Counted from the first letter of the stretch, positions 30,585 to 39,283 are shown. The stretch: 64,000 bases of DNA from Propionibacteriaceae bacterium (GCA_017306015.1 JAFKJK010000009.1:186001-250000); one strand, 5' to 3'. Translations and numbers: made by a program. The notes: a model not told the origin generated them from the letters alone.

Positions 30585-31020
30585 TCACAGTGGTCATCCC
30601 GGGCTTGACCCGGGACCCCCGGTCAGCAACACCGGCTGTTCATTCGGAGATCCCGGCTTGCGCCGGGACGACGAGGGCCGGGACGACGAGGGCCGGGACG
30701 ACGAGTCATAGCCGACGCCCACCGGCTGAAGCGAGGAGTCTCGCCGACCCTCGCAGTGGTCATCCCGGGCTTGACCCGGGACCCCCGGTTAGCAACACCG
30801 ACTGTTCATTCGGAGATCCCGGCTTGCGCCGGGACGACGAGGGCCGGGACGACGAGCCATAGCCGACGCCCACCGGCTGAAGCGAGGAGTCTCGCCGACC
30901 CTCACAGTGGTCATCCCGGGCTTGACCCGGGACCTCCGGCCAGCCACACCGGCTACTCGTCCGGAGATCCCGGCTTGCGCCGGGATGACGACGATGGCCG
31001 GGAGGACGACGAACCGGCCC
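30585..31020. repeat. Tandem CCCGGG-palindrome units (three copies)
   Basis: Three head-to-tail units start at 30585, 30751 and 30902 (periods 166 and 151 bp; the third is partial). Each contains the hairpin TCCCGGGCTTGACCCGGGA and, about 40 bp on, the hairpin ATCCCGGCTTGCGCCGGGA. The 15 bp difference between units is one copy of the micro-repeat GACGACGAGGGCCGG. The 723 bp gap from pheA to the nitroreductase gene has no coding sequence. A degenerate single copy sits inside repeat cluster A (8207-8270). The bases 31021-31139 look like degenerate GACGAC-rich sequence with ACACCACACGACGG-type short repeats. Confidence 0.93.
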
Positions 31021-31151
31021 GACGGTCGCACGGCAGGACATGAGAAGGATGGCAGCGGACGGGGACGACCGGGGTCGCACCGGACGACAGGTCACACCAC
31101 ACGACGGGCCACACCACACAACGGACGACGACGGCTCCCTAGACTGCTCAG

Positions 31152-31868
31152 GTGCTCGCCGAAGACTTCTCCGCGCTGATCCGCTCCCGCCGCAGCGTCC
31201 GGTCGTTCCGGCCCGATCCGATCCCCGACGACATCCTGGACGCGGTCCTCGACGACGCCCGACACGCGCCGAGCTGGAGCAACACGCGTCCCTACTGTCT
31301 CGCGGTGGCCTCCGGTGAGCGGGCCGACCGACTGCGTCAGGCCTACGCCGCCGAGTTCGACGCGGCGCTGCCGCTCTACCACCGACGTCCCGGCGCCATG
31401 CTGAAGGCTGCGCTCACCGGCAGCCTGCCCGACGGCGACTTCAAGACCTGGGGACGCTACTCCGACGATCTGCGTCCGGCCAGCGTCGCCGTCGGCAGGG
31501 GCCTCTACCAGCACCTCGGCATCGCCCGCGGCGACCGGGCCGGCCGGGACGCCTGGAACCGCCGCAACTGTGAGTTCTTCGGCGCCCCGACCGCGGTCTG
31601 GGTCTTCGTCCACGACACGCTGCTCCCGTTCTCCGCCCACGACGCCGGCCTGATGCTGCAGACGCTGATGCTGGCGGCGCAGGCTCGCGGCCTGGGTAGT
31701 TGCGCGCTCGGCGTGCTGGCGACCTGGCGGGGTCCGATTGACGTGGAGTTCGCCGTCCCCGAGCACTACAAGCTGGTCACCGGACTGGCGCTCGGCTATC
31801 CGTCCGACGACCCGGTCAACGACTTCCGCGCCGAGCATCCGCCGATCCGGCTGGCGGCGTCGCGCTGA
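31152..31868 (+). CDS. Nitroreductase-family FMN oxidoreductase
   Basis: The 238-residue protein has the FMN-binding N-terminus RSRRSVRSFRPDPIP and APSWSNTRPYCLAVASG. It also has the family C-terminal segment DAGLMLQTLMLAAQARGLGSC. Members reduce nitroaromatics, quinones or enones with NAD(P)H. The middle region with WGRYSDDLRPASVAVGRGLY is typical of a subgroup whose natural substrate is unknown. GTG at 31152 has TAGACT exactly at -12 to -7 (leaderless). It precedes serS by 22 bp but serS has its own -10 element. Confidence 0.88.
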   Translation: MLAEDFSALIRSRRSVRSFRPDPIPDDILDAVLDDARHAPSWSNTRPYCLAVASGERADRLRQAYAAEFDAALPLYHRRPGAMLKAALTGSLPDGDFKTWGRYSDDLRPASVAVGRGLYQHLGIARGDRAGRDAWNRRNCEFFGAPTAVWVFVHDTLLPFSAHDAGLMLQTLMLAAQARGLGSCALGVLATWRGPIDVEFAVPEHYKLVTGLALGYPSDDPVNDFRAEHPPIRLAASR

Positions 31869-31890
31869 GCCGCGACGATAGGCTGGGACG

Positions 31891-33162
31891 GTGATCGATC
31901 CGAAGCTGCTCCGCACTGACCCTGACCGCATCAAGCGCTCGCTCCAGGTCCGCGGCGAGTCCACGAACCTGGTCGACGACCTGGTCGCGGCGGACGAGAG
32001 GCGCCGGGCACTGATCGCGTCCTCGGAGGCGATGCGGGCCGCTCAGTTGGAGCTGTCCCGGCAGGTGCCGAAGGCGTCCGCGGACGAGAAGCCGGCCCTG
32101 CTCGCCCGGACGCGTGAGCTCGCGCAACAGGTCAAGGACGCAAGCGCGGACGCCGAGGCGGCGAAGCTCACCTTCGACGACCTGATGCTGCGCCTGCCCA
32201 ACCTGGTGATCGACGGCGTCCCCACCGGCGGCGAGGACGACCTCTACGTCATCGAGACCGTCGGCACCCCGCGCGACTTCGCGGCCGAGGGCTTCGAGCC
32301 GAAGGACCACCTCGAGATCGCCGAGGGGCTGGCGGCCATCGACATGGATCGCGGCGCCAAGGTCTCCGGGGCCCGGTTCTACTTCCTCACCGGCATCGGC
32401 GCCCGGCTGGAGATCGCCCTGCTGAACCTGGCGATGGCGAAGTCGGCCGAGTGGGGCTTCACGCCGATGATCCCGCCGGCGCTGGTCCGTCCGTCCGCCA
32501 TGGAGGGGACGGGCTTCCTCGGCCAGGCCGCCGAGGACGTCTACTACCTCGAGCGGGACGACCTGTACCTCGTCGGGACGAGTGAGGTCGCGCTGGCCGC
32601 CTACCACTCCGAGGAGATCCTGGACGCCGCCAGCCTGCCCCGCCGCTACGCCGCGTTCTCGCCGTGCTACCGCCGCGAGGCCGGCTCGTACGGCAAGGAC
32701 ACCAAGGGCATCTTCCGCGTCCACTGGTTCGACAAGGTCGAGATGTTCGTCTACTGCGACCCGGCCGATGCCGAGGAGTGGCACGCCAAGCTGCTGGGCT
32801 TCGAGAAGGAGTTCATCCAGCTGCTGGAGATCCCGTTCCAGGTGCTCGACGTGGCGTCCGGCGACCTGGGGCTGTCGGCCGCCCGCAAGTACGACTGCTA
32901 CGGCTACGTCCCTAGCCAGGGCCGCTATCGCGAGCTCACGTCCACCTCGAACTGCACGGAGTTCCAGGCCCGCCGGCTGAACATCCGGATGCGGGACTCC
33001 GACGGCGTCCGTCCGCTGGCCACGCTCAACGGCACCCTGTGCTCCATGGCGAGGCCGATCATCATGCTGCTGGAGAACCACCAGCAGGCGGACGGCTCGG
33101 TGTACGTCCCGCTCGCGCTGCGTCCCTACCTGGGCACCGACGTCCTGCGTCCCGGCGAGTAG
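31891..33162 (+). CDS. serS: Seryl-tRNA synthetase
   Basis: The 423-residue class II synthetase charges tRNA-Ser and tRNA-Sec. The N-terminal about 110 residues form the tRNA-binding coiled-coil arm. The catalytic core has [16 protein letters not shown], motif 2 [18 protein letters not shown], and motif 3 in the actinobacterial form [23 protein letters not shown] at 31891 is preceded by TAGGCT exactly at -12 to -7, so it is transcribed leaderless from its own promoter. Length is normal. A 70 bp hairpin lies downstream. Confidence 0.97.
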   Translation: MIDPKLLRTDPDRIKRSLQVRGESTNLVDDLVAADERRRALIASSEAMRAAQLELSRQVPKASADEKPALLARTRELAQQVKDASADAEAAKLTFDDLMLRLPNLVIDGVPTGGEDDLYVIETVGTPRDFAAEGFEPKDHLEIAEGLAAIDMDRGAKVSGARFYFLTGIGARLEIALLNLAMAKSAEWGFTPMIPPALVRPSAMEGTGFLGQAAEDVYYLERDDLYLVGTSEVALAAYHSEEILDAASLPRRYAAFSPCYRREAGSYGKDTKGIFRVHWFDKVEMFVYCDPADAEEWHAKLLGFEKEFIQLLEIPFQVLDVASGDLGLSAARKYDCYGYVPSQGRYRELTSTSNCTEFQARRLNIRMRDSDGVRPLATLNGTLCSMARPIIMLLENHQQADGSVYVPLALRPYLGTDVLRPGE

Positions 33163-33210
33163 CGCCCGCGCTCCCGGCGAGGGCCGCTTCCGGCGGCGCC
33201 GCGTCCTCGC

Positions 33211-33280
33211 GAGTTCGCTCCCGAAAGGGACCTTCGCTCCCGAAAGATCGGGAGCGAACGTCCCTTTCGGGAGCGAACTC
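33211..33280. repeat. 70 bp palindrome P1 (GGGAGCGAAC family)
   Basis: A nearly perfect inverted repeat of two 33 bp arms around the loop AAGA, with one mismatch. Each arm contains TTCGCTCCCGAAAG and a second TTCGCTCCCGA, so the arms also carry internal direct repeats. Two relatives lie at 37495 and 39215. It follows serS and precedes the OmpR-type regulator gene; it may end the serS transcript, but no U-tract follows. Confidence 0.93.
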
Positions 33281-33359
33281 GTTCCGGGTGGGCGGAGAAG
33301 CCGGTCGACACTGCGTTTACCGCTGGGGCGGATACTCGTTCTCCGAGAGAGAGGACGCC

Positions 33360-34034
33360 ATGGGCTCGATCCTGGTGATCGACGACGACCCGCACATCCG
33401 GGAGCTCGTCGCCGCGCTGCTCGACCGCGCGGGCTTCACCAGCGCGTCCGCCGCGGACGGACGCGAGGCCCTGCGCGCTCTCGGCGAGGCCCAGATCGAC
33501 CTGTGCATCGTGGACGCGATGATGCCCAACCTGGACGGCGTCGAGTTCTGCCGGTCGGCCCGCCGCTACTACCCCGACCTGCCGCTGCTGATGCTGACGG
33601 CCAAGGGTCAGCTCGGCGACAAGGCCCGCGGCTTCGACGCCGGCGCAGACGACTACCTCGTCAAGCCGTTCGAGGGCGCGGAGCTGATCATGCGGGTCCG
33701 CGCGCTGCTGCGCCGCTACCGCAAGGTGATGGACGCCACCGCACGCGCCGGGCGGCTCACCCTCGACACCTCCAGCCACCTCGCAACCCTCGACGACGTG
33801 CGCATCGACCTGCCCCTGAAGGAGTTCGACCTGCTCTTCCTGCTGGCCGCTCACCGGGGCCGGACGCTGACCCGCGACTTCATCATGGACGAGGTCTGGG
33901 GCTTCGACTTCGAGGGCAACTCCCGCACCCTCGACGTCCACATCAACCGACTCCGCGACCGCTTCGGTGAGGACGCCGGCTTCCGGATCGCCACCGTCCG
34001 CGGCCTCGGCTACCGGCTGGAGGACCTGGCGTGA
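33360..34034 (+). CDS. OmpR/PhoB-type response regulator
   Basis: The 224-residue protein has a receiver domain with DDD (8-10), phospho-acceptor Asp52 in CIVDAMMPNLDG and Lys102 in YLVKPF. A winged-helix DNA-binding domain follows at about 130-222 (LKEFDLLFLLAAHRGRTLTR, NSRTLDVHINRLRDRFG, IATVRGLGYRLE). ATG at 33360 follows GAGAGAGGA. It overlaps the histidine kinase gene by 4 bp. The pair precedes an ABC exporter operon after a repeat-containing gap, so it may control that exporter; this is a positional inference. Confidence 0.93.
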   Translation: MGSILVIDDDPHIRELVAALLDRAGFTSASAADGREALRALGEAQIDLCIVDAMMPNLDGVEFCRSARRYYPDLPLLMLTAKGQLGDKARGFDAGADDYLVKPFEGAELIMRVRALLRRYRKVMDATARAGRLTLDTSSHLATLDDVRIDLPLKEFDLLFLLAAHRGRTLTRDFIMDEVWGFDFEGNSRTLDVHINRLRDRFGEDAGFRIATVRGLGYRLEDLA

Positions 34035-35230
34035 GTGACGAGCTCCGTCCCCACCGGTCACGGCGGGCAGCGGGCGAGGTAGTCCGTCCCGAGGCCCCCG
34101 GGCCGGCCCGTGGCCGGAGGAACCGCGCTGCCCGCGCGTCCGGGCAGGGTCGTGCCGGCGAGCGTCGCCAGCGCGAACGGTCCCGCAACGACCCGATCTG
34201 GTACATCCAGTTGCGGAACCTGCTGCTCGGGGTGGCTGCGCTCTCGGCCGGCTGGTGGCTGGCCGGCTGGATCTTCAGCCTGACCGGCCGTCCGCCCGAA
34301 CTGGTCGTCTATCTCGCCTCGATCGCGCTCGGAATCGCCCTCGCCGGCGGCGTCGCCGTGGTGATCGGACGCCTGACCGGAGCCTTCAACGACGACCCGG
34401 GCAGGGTGCTGACGGACCTCGGCGAGGCGCTGGATCGGATCGCGCGCGGGGACTTCTCCGTCCGGCTGAACTCGCCGACCAACGGCCGCTCGCCGACCAA
34501 CGGCCTTCTTGCCGACCTTGTCGCCTCGGTGAACAACATGGCGGCCGGGCTGGGCAACGTCGAGCAGCAACGCCAGGAGTTCATCTCCAACGTCTCCCAC
34601 GAGATCCAGTCGCCGCTGACCTCGATCGGCGGGTTCGCGTCCCTGCTGCGGGACGGCGACCTGGACGAGGCCACCCGGCAGCACTACCTGGACGTGATCT
34701 CCGCCGAGGTCAGCCGGTTGTCCAAGCTCAGCGACAACCTGCTGCGGCTGTCGGCCCTGGACAGCTCGGACGACGTGGACCGGCAGCCGCTCCGGCTGGA
34801 CGAACAGCTGCGGAGCGTCGTCCTCCTGCTGGAGCCGCAGTGGACGGCGAAGCGTCTCGACGTCCAGCTGGACACCGTCCCCGTCGAGTTCGACGCCGAC
34901 GCCGACATGCTCCGGCAGGTGTGGATGAACCTGCTCAGCAATGCCGTCAAGTACACCCCTGACGGGGGCTCCATCAGGGTCGGGGTGGTCGCATCGGCCG
35001 GTCAGGTCAAGGTGGTCATCGCCGACACCGGCATCGGCATCGGCCCGGACGACCTGCCGAGGGTCTTCGAGCGCTTCTTCCGCGCTGACAAGGCCCGATC
35101 GGGCGACGGCAACGGCTTGGGGTTGTCACTGGTCAAGCGTGTGGTCGAGCTGCACGGAGGTGAAGTCACGGTCGCGAGCCAGCTCGACCAGGGCTCGACC
35201 TTCACCGTTACCCTGCCGCTGAAGGGATAG
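34031..35230 (+). CDS. HAMP-containing sensor histidine kinase
   Basis: The 399-residue kinase has an Arg-rich N-terminal tail (1-53), two membrane segments (about 62-84 and 92-113) with almost no external loop, and a HAMP domain (about 115-175). HisKA has His190 in SNVSHEIQSPLTSIG, and the HATPase domain has MNLLSNAVKYTP, ADTGIGIG, FERFFR and GLGLSLV. The short loop suggests sensing within the membrane. Residues 148-158 (SPTNGRSPTNG) result from an 18 bp tandem duplication in the HAMP region (34471-34505). The GTG start overlaps the regulator stop by 4 bp. Confidence 0.92.
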   Translation: MSDELRPHRSRRAAGEVVRPEAPGPARGRRNRAARASGQGRAGERRQRERSRNDPIWYIQLRNLLLGVAALSAGWWLAGWIFSLTGRPPELVVYLASIALGIALAGGVAVVIGRLTGAFNDDPGRVLTDLGEALDRIARGDFSVRLNSPTNGRSPTNGLLADLVASVNNMAAGLGNVEQQRQEFISNVSHEIQSPLTSIGGFASLLRDGDLDEATRQHYLDVISAEVSRLSKLSDNLLRLSALDSSDDVDRQPLRLDEQLRSVVLLLEPQWTAKRLDVQLDTVPVEFDADADMLRQVWMNLLSNAVKYTPDGGSIRVGVVASAGQVKVVIADTGIGIGPDDLPRVFERFFRADKARSGDGNGLGLSLVKRVVELHGGEVTVASQLDQGSTFTVTLPLKG

Positions 35231-35431
35231 GGGTGCGGTTCTCGCTACTCGTTCGCGGGACTGACAGGAATTGCACGCCAGACGACCACGGGAGCCTCGA
35301 CAGGCCGCTGATCGAGCATCGAGCGTGCCAATCCCGTCGGAGGCCAGCGCGGCGGAGCCCGGGCTCCCCGTCCTCGCAGCGCATCCACCCGACCCGCATG
35401 TGACTGGAGGTGGTCCCGCTGGCCGAGCATG

Positions 35432-35511
35432 TGAACCGAAGTACCTGTCCCCGATGGTTCAGCAACCGAGGTTCAGCGGCGTGAACCAAAGTACCTGTCC
35501 CCGATGGTTCA
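35432..35511 (-). repeat. Repeat cluster F: two bottom-strand copies
   Basis: Bottom-strand copies at 35432-35461 and 35482-35511 (50 bp period), both with GATGGTTCA right arms, the second with arm TGAACCA. The gap 35231-35767 has no complete gene. 35231-35431 shows no recognisable coding sequence, and a kinase-like remnant follows the second copy. Confidence 0.93.
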
Positions 35512-35520
35512 ACCTGCGGC

Positions 35521-35718
35521 GTGGAGGCAGCCGACGAGCCAGGCCGGGGCTCGGCGCTCAGCGTGACGCTGCTGCTGCATCCGCGACCAGAATTGCGCGC
35601 GATTCGCGTTCCAACGGGCGTTCGGAGGCTTCTGGACGAATCTGGCGCGCAGATCCGGTCGGCACCTGGGCTCTGGGCCCGTTTACATCCCGTTGTCACG
35701 GCGTTGAAGGGGAGTTGA
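35521..35718 (+). pseudogene. Possible remnant of a histidine-kinase C-terminus
   Basis: The open frame reads EAADEPGRGSALSVTLLLHP near its start. This resembles the last strand of HATPase domains (compare ASQLDQGSTFTVTLPL at the end of the complete kinase 290 bp upstream), and an unrelated tail follows. There is no start region and no upstream domain; the preceding 10 bp join directly onto a repeat element. It looks like a decayed fragment of a second kinase or of a local duplication, cut by repeat expansion. The match is short, so confidence is low. Confidence 0.35.
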
Positions 35719-35767
35719 CGTCCGCGCCCAAGACTCAGCGGTGAAGTCGAGCGGAAGGAGTCAGCAG

Positions 35768-36577
35768 ATGACCCCCGTGATCGAGGTCGATGACCTCGTC
35801 AAGCAGTACAAGAAGTCCCCGAAGCCCGCGGTGGACGGGGTGAGCTTCAGCGTGGCCGAGGGCGAGTTCTTCGCCTTCCTCGGGCCGAACGGCGCGGGCA
35901 AGACCACCACGATCTCGATCCTCACCACCACGCTGAGCAAGACGTCCGGCACCGTCCGGATCGCCGGCTACGACATCGAAGAGCAGGACCGGCAGGTGCG
36001 CGAGAACATCGGCGTCATCGCCCAGCGTCCGAGCCTCGACAAGTCGCTGAGCGCGGAGGAGAACATCCGCATCCACGCCTGCCTGTACGGCCTGTACGGC
36101 TACCGGCCGACGTTCCGGATGATGCCGGCCGAGTACCGCGACCGGGTGGAGCAGTTGGCCGACGTCGTCGGCATGCGCGAGTCCCTGTTCACGAAGGTCG
36201 GGAAGCTCTCCGGCGGCATGGCCCGCAAGTTCGAGGTCGTCCGTTCGCTGATGCACACCCCGCACGTCCTGTTCCTGGACGAACCCACCCAGGGCCTGGA
36301 CGCGGTCGCCCGCCACGACCTGTGGGACTACCTCGACCGTGTCCGCCGTGACTGGGGCACCACGGTGTTCCTGACAACGCACTACATCGACGAGGCCGAG
36401 TCCGCCGACACGGTCTGCCTGATCAACCGCGGACGGATCGCGCTGTGCTGCCCGCCCGAGGAGATGAAGCGCAGCCTCGGCGCCGACACCCTCGAGGACG
36501 CCTACGTCGACTTCCTGCGGCGGGACGGCGCCGACCACCTCGATGCCCTCGAGCTGGGACGGGAGACGGCAGCATGA
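35768..36577 (+). CDS. ABC exporter ATP-binding protein
   Basis: The 269-residue ATPase belongs to the DrrA/CcmA-type ABC exporters: Walker A GPNGAGKTT, Q-loop before RPSLDKSLSAEEN, signature LSGGMARK, Walker B VLFLDEPTQGLD and the switch His in TTHYIDEAE. It powers the ABC-2 permease whose gene overlaps it by 4 bp (ATGA). The likely substrate is a lipid or drug, unknown. GGAAGGAG precedes the ATG. The two-component genes lie upstream on the same strand. Confidence 0.92.
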   Translation: MTPVIEVDDLVKQYKKSPKPAVDGVSFSVAEGEFFAFLGPNGAGKTTTISILTTTLSKTSGTVRIAGYDIEEQDRQVRENIGVIAQRPSLDKSLSAEENIRIHACLYGLYGYRPTFRMMPAEYRDRVEQLADVVGMRESLFTKVGKLSGGMARKFEVVRSLMHTPHVLFLDEPTQGLDAVARHDLWDYLDRVRRDWGTTVFLTTHYIDEAESADTVCLINRGRIALCCPPEEMKRSLGADTLEDAYVDFLRRDGADHLDALELGRETAA

Positions 36578-37407
36578 GCAGCATCACCCTGACCGCCGGC
36601 GCCGTCCGTCCGATCACGTCCCGGGCCGCCCGGGAGCTGAACGCCGTGGTCGCGGTCGCCGCCCGCGACATCACCATCACCCTGAAGAGCCCGGCCACCC
36701 TCGTGATGAGTCTGGTCATGCCGCTGCTGATGATGGGCATGATCGGGGGCAACCTGATGCAGAACATGGCCGGCGGCCTGGACTTCAACTTCGGCACATT
36801 CATGCTGGTCGGGATGCTGATCAACATGCTGTTCATGATGACCACGATGGGCATGGTCACCCTGGTCGACGACAGCGACGACAACTACTCCGCCGAACTG
36901 CTGGTCTCGCCGGTCTCGCGGTACTCGATCGTGATCGGCAAGATCCTCGGCTCCTCGTTCATGGCGATCGTGTCCTGCCTGGGCGTCCTCGTCGTCGGCC
37001 TGGTGATGGGCATCACGCTCGCGCCGTGGCAGCTGCTGGGGCTGCTGGCCCTGGCGCCGCTGATGTGCCTGTCCGGCGGTGCGCTGGCGATGATCGTGAT
37101 GGGCGTGATCAAGAGCAACAAGCTCGCCAACATGGCCGTGATGATGATCACCATGCCGCAGATGTTCCTGTCCGGGGTGATCATCCCGATCGGCAACTCG
37201 AGCGGCGTCCTGATGGTGCTGAGCCGAATCCTGCCGATGACCTACTGCGTCGACCTCGGTCGCGCGGTGGTGTACGCCGGCAGCCCCGACTTCGACTCCG
37301 TCGTCCTGTTCAACCCGATGGTCAGCCTGGTCGCGATCATCACCTTGACCGTGCTCTGCCTGATCGTGGGCACCTACCTGTACGCCCGGTCGGAGAAGAA
37401 CCGCTGA
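36574..37407 (+). CDS. ABC-2 type exporter permease
   Basis: The 277-residue membrane protein has about six segments and the ABC-2 permease features LVMPLLMMGMIGGNLM, ELLVSPVSRYSIVIGKILGS and MFLSGVIIPIG. It forms a homodimeric channel with the upstream ATPase. Its start lies within the ATPase stop codon, so expression is coupled. The family includes daunorubicin, bleomycin and antimicrobial peptide exporters; the substrate here is unknown. Confidence 0.9.
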   Translation: MSSITLTAGAVRPITSRAARELNAVVAVAARDITITLKSPATLVMSLVMPLLMMGMIGGNLMQNMAGGLDFNFGTFMLVGMLINMLFMMTTMGMVTLVDDSDDNYSAELLVSPVSRYSIVIGKILGSSFMAIVSCLGVLVVGLVMGITLAPWQLLGLLALAPLMCLSGGALAMIVMGVIKSNKLANMAVMMITMPQMFLSGVIIPIGNSSGVLMVLSRILPMTYCVDLGRAVVYAGSPDFDSVVLFNPMVSLVAIITLTVLCLIVGTYLYARSEKNR

Positions 37408-37494
37408 TCTCCCGAGCGGGCACCGACCCAGGCCCGGTCGCGTCCGTCCGGTGGCTGTCTGGGTTCGCCTCGCCGTCAAGTCCCGGTCTCTGTC

Positions 37495-37564
37495 GAGTTC
37501 GCTCCCGATAGGGACGTTCGCCCCCGAAAGTTCGGGAGCAAACGTCCCTATCGGGAGCGTTTGA
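37495..37564. repeat. 70 bp palindrome P2 (GGGAGCGAAC family)
   Basis: Two arms of about 33 bp around an AGT-type loop, related to P1 but carrying CCCGATAGGGACG in both arms, so this position has changed on both sides and pairing is kept. A few other mismatches are present. It lies between the exporter permease gene and the convergent SDR gene. Confidence 0.92.
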
Positions 37565-37580
37565 GTGTGCGTCGGGCCGG

Positions 37581-38543
37581 TCAACCCCGGAAGTAGTGGC
37601 CGAGCTCGAGGTCCTCGAGCAGGCCGACCTGGACGGGCTCCCAGCCGAGCAATTCGCTGGTCAGGGCATGGGACGCCGGGCAGTCGAAGGACGCCGGCCC
37701 GGCGAGCCAGCCGAGGTGTGCGCCGGCGTCCGCCGGATCGATCGAGGCCGTCGGGACGCCGAGGTGTCGGCCGATGACCTCCGCCACCGCGCGCAGCGGG
37801 ACGCCTTCCTCGGCCACCGCGTGCAGGGTCGAGCCGGCCGGTGCCGACTCCAGGGCGAGGCAGAAGAGGTGCGCCGTGTCCAGCCGATGGACGGCGCACC
37901 ACCGCTGCGACCCGTCCCCGATGTAGCCGGCCGCGCCGTTGGTCCTCGCCGCCGCGACGAGAGAAGCCATGAATCCGTGGTCGCCCTCGCCATGGTTGGT
38001 GGGCGCGAGCCGGACGACCGAGCTCCGGACGCCGTCCGCCGAGAGGTTGCGGACCCAGTGGGCGGTGTCCAGCCGCGACCACACCCCCTCGGTGCGAAGG
38101 CCGGACGCGGCCAGCCGCGTCGCGACCTCCGGATCGGCATCGGCCGAGGTGCCCTGGCCGTCCTGCTCGGTCGCGAGGCGTCCGGTGGCGAGCCCGATGA
38201 TGCCGGACGCGAGGACGAACGGCTTGTCACTGCCCTTCAGCGCCTCACCGATCGCCTCGACGGCCCGGTGGTCGGCGTCCACAGCATCCTGGAAGCTGCC
38301 GCCGGTGAAGGCGATGTCGTGCTTGAAGGCGAGGTGGATGACGCCGTCGGCTCCGGCGGCGGTGGACGCCAGCAGGTCGAGGTCGTCGATGCGCCCCGGC
38401 AGCGCCTGAGCCCCCGCCGACTCCAGCTTCGCGGCCGACTCGGGCGATCGGACAAGCCCGACGACCTGATGTCCCTTGTCGAGGAGTTCGCGGGTGACGG
38501 GTGTTCCGATCCAGCCCGAGGCCCCGGTGATGAAGACGCGCAT
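37581..38543 (-). CDS. NAD(P)-dependent epimerase/dehydratase-like SDR
   Basis: The 320-residue extended SDR has the nucleotide-binding motif GASGWIGTPV at residues 7-16. It has no classic YxxxK at the usual position, a common trait of the subgroup with GADGVIHLAF and a GI-IGLATGRL region, and ends ELGHYFRG. It probably reduces or epimerises a small carbonyl compound; the substrate is unknown. ATG at 38543 (MRVFITGA) is chosen because GGGAGG lies nine bases upstream; an ATG 15 bp earlier lacks this. It is divergent from the TetR gene, with two palindromic operators between, so it is the likely target of that repressor. Confidence 0.85.
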   Translation of the reverse strand: MRVFITGASGWIGTPVTRELLDKGHQVVGLVRSPESAAKLESAGAQALPGRIDDLDLLASTAAGADGVIHLAFKHDIAFTGGSFQDAVDADHRAVEAIGEALKGSDKPFVLASGIIGLATGRLATEQDGQGTSADADPEVATRLAASGLRTEGVWSRLDTAHWVRNLSADGVRSSVVRLAPTNHGEGDHGFMASLVAAARTNGAAGYIGDGSQRWCAVHRLDTAHLFCLALESAPAGSTLHAVAEEGVPLRAVAEVIGRHLGVPTASIDPADAGAHLGWLAGPASFDCPASHALTSELLGWEPVQVGLLEDLELGHYFRG

Positions 38544-38559
38544 GTGGTTTCCTCCCAAC

Positions 38560-38613
38560 GATGTCAGTGTCTGACATCACTAACGGTACCCCTGATGTCA
38601 GCTCCTGTCATCA
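38560..38613. promoter_or_regulatory. Two palindromic operators between SDR and TetR genes
   Basis: GATGTCAGTGTCTGACATC (38560-38578) is a perfect 7 bp inverted repeat. TGATGTCAGCTCCTGTCATCA (38593-38613) is an imperfect second copy 33 bp further on. Both share TGTCAG and lie in the 85 bp between the SDR start and the TetR start; the second overlaps the TetR promoter region (TAGACT, 38616-38621). The position and symmetry fit an autoregulated TetR repressor. Confidence 0.75.
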
Positions 38614-38628
38614 CCTAGACTGCCGTCC

Positions 38629-39198
38629 ATGGTCCGATGGGAACCCGGGACGCTCGAACGGCTGCAGCTGGCCGCCCTCGAGCTGTTCGAGGAGCGCGGC
38701 TACGACGGCACGACGGTCGCCGACATCGCCGCCCGCGCCGGCCTGACCGAGCGGACCTTCTACCGCCACTACGCCGACAAGCGCGAAGTGCTCGTCTCAG
38801 GCTCGGAGGAACTCGCGGCCCTCTTCGCCGCGACGATCGCCGCCCAGCCGGACGGCACCACGCCGCTGGCCGCGGTCGCAGCGGCGCTGGACGCCGTCGG
38901 CCCGTTCTTCGACTCCCGCCGGCCGTTCTCCGTCCGCAGGCAGGGGGTGATCGCCGCCAGCCGCGATCTCCAGGAGCGCGAACTGGCCAAGCTCAACGCC
39001 CTGACCGGGACGCTGGCCGAGGCCCTCGGGCAGCGCGGGGTCGGGGAGTCCACCGCCCGGCTCGTGGCCACGGTCGGCGTCTCGCTGTTCCACATCGCCT
39101 TCTCCCAGTGGGTGTCCGATCCTGCGGGACGGCCCTTCAACAGCTTCGCCCAAGCGGCCCTGGACGACCTCCGCGAGCAGGTGCCGTCCACCTCGTAG
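38629..39198 (+). CDS. TetR-family transcriptional regulator
   Basis: The 189-residue protein has the TetR helix-turn-helix at about 10-56 (ALELFEERGYDGTTVADIAA, GLTERTFYRHYADKREVL) and a helical ligand-binding domain. It probably represses the divergent SDR gene and itself through the two palindromes. The ligand is unknown. ATG at 38629 has TAGACT at -13 to -8, so a leaderless or one-base leader transcript is expected. Confidence 0.92.
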   Translation: MVRWEPGTLERLQLAALELFEERGYDGTTVADIAARAGLTERTFYRHYADKREVLVSGSEELAALFAATIAAQPDGTTPLAAVAAALDAVGPFFDSRRPFSVRRQGVIAASRDLQERELAKLNALTGTLAEALGQRGVGESTARLVATVGVSLFHIAFSQWVSDPAGRPFNSFAQAALDDLREQVPSTS

Positions 39199-39214
39199 TC
39201 GCCGTCGTCCCCCA

Positions 39215-39283
39215 AGTTCGCTCCCGAAAGGGACGTTTGCTCCCGAACTTTCGGGAGCAAACGTCCCTTTCGGGAGCGTTTCG
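39215..39283. repeat. 69 bp palindrome P3 (GGGAGCGAAC family)
   Basis: This is the third member of the family: arms with GTTCGCTCCCGAAAGGGACG and GTTTGCTCCCGAA, closing through CTTTCGGG. It lies between the TetR gene and the HAD phosphatase gene. All three copies are located within 6.1 kb, each downstream of a plus-strand gene. Confidence 0.92.

Noticed and set aside
30585..31020. Tandem units could be a CRISPR or an rRNA/tRNA-like array
   Set aside because: Units are 151-166 bp long with two strong hairpins each, no unique spacers and no tRNA features.
35245..35430. Minus-strand frame of 61 codons after the histidine kinase gene
   Set aside because: No motif, no start signal, and composition like other chance frames; too weak to call even as a remnant.
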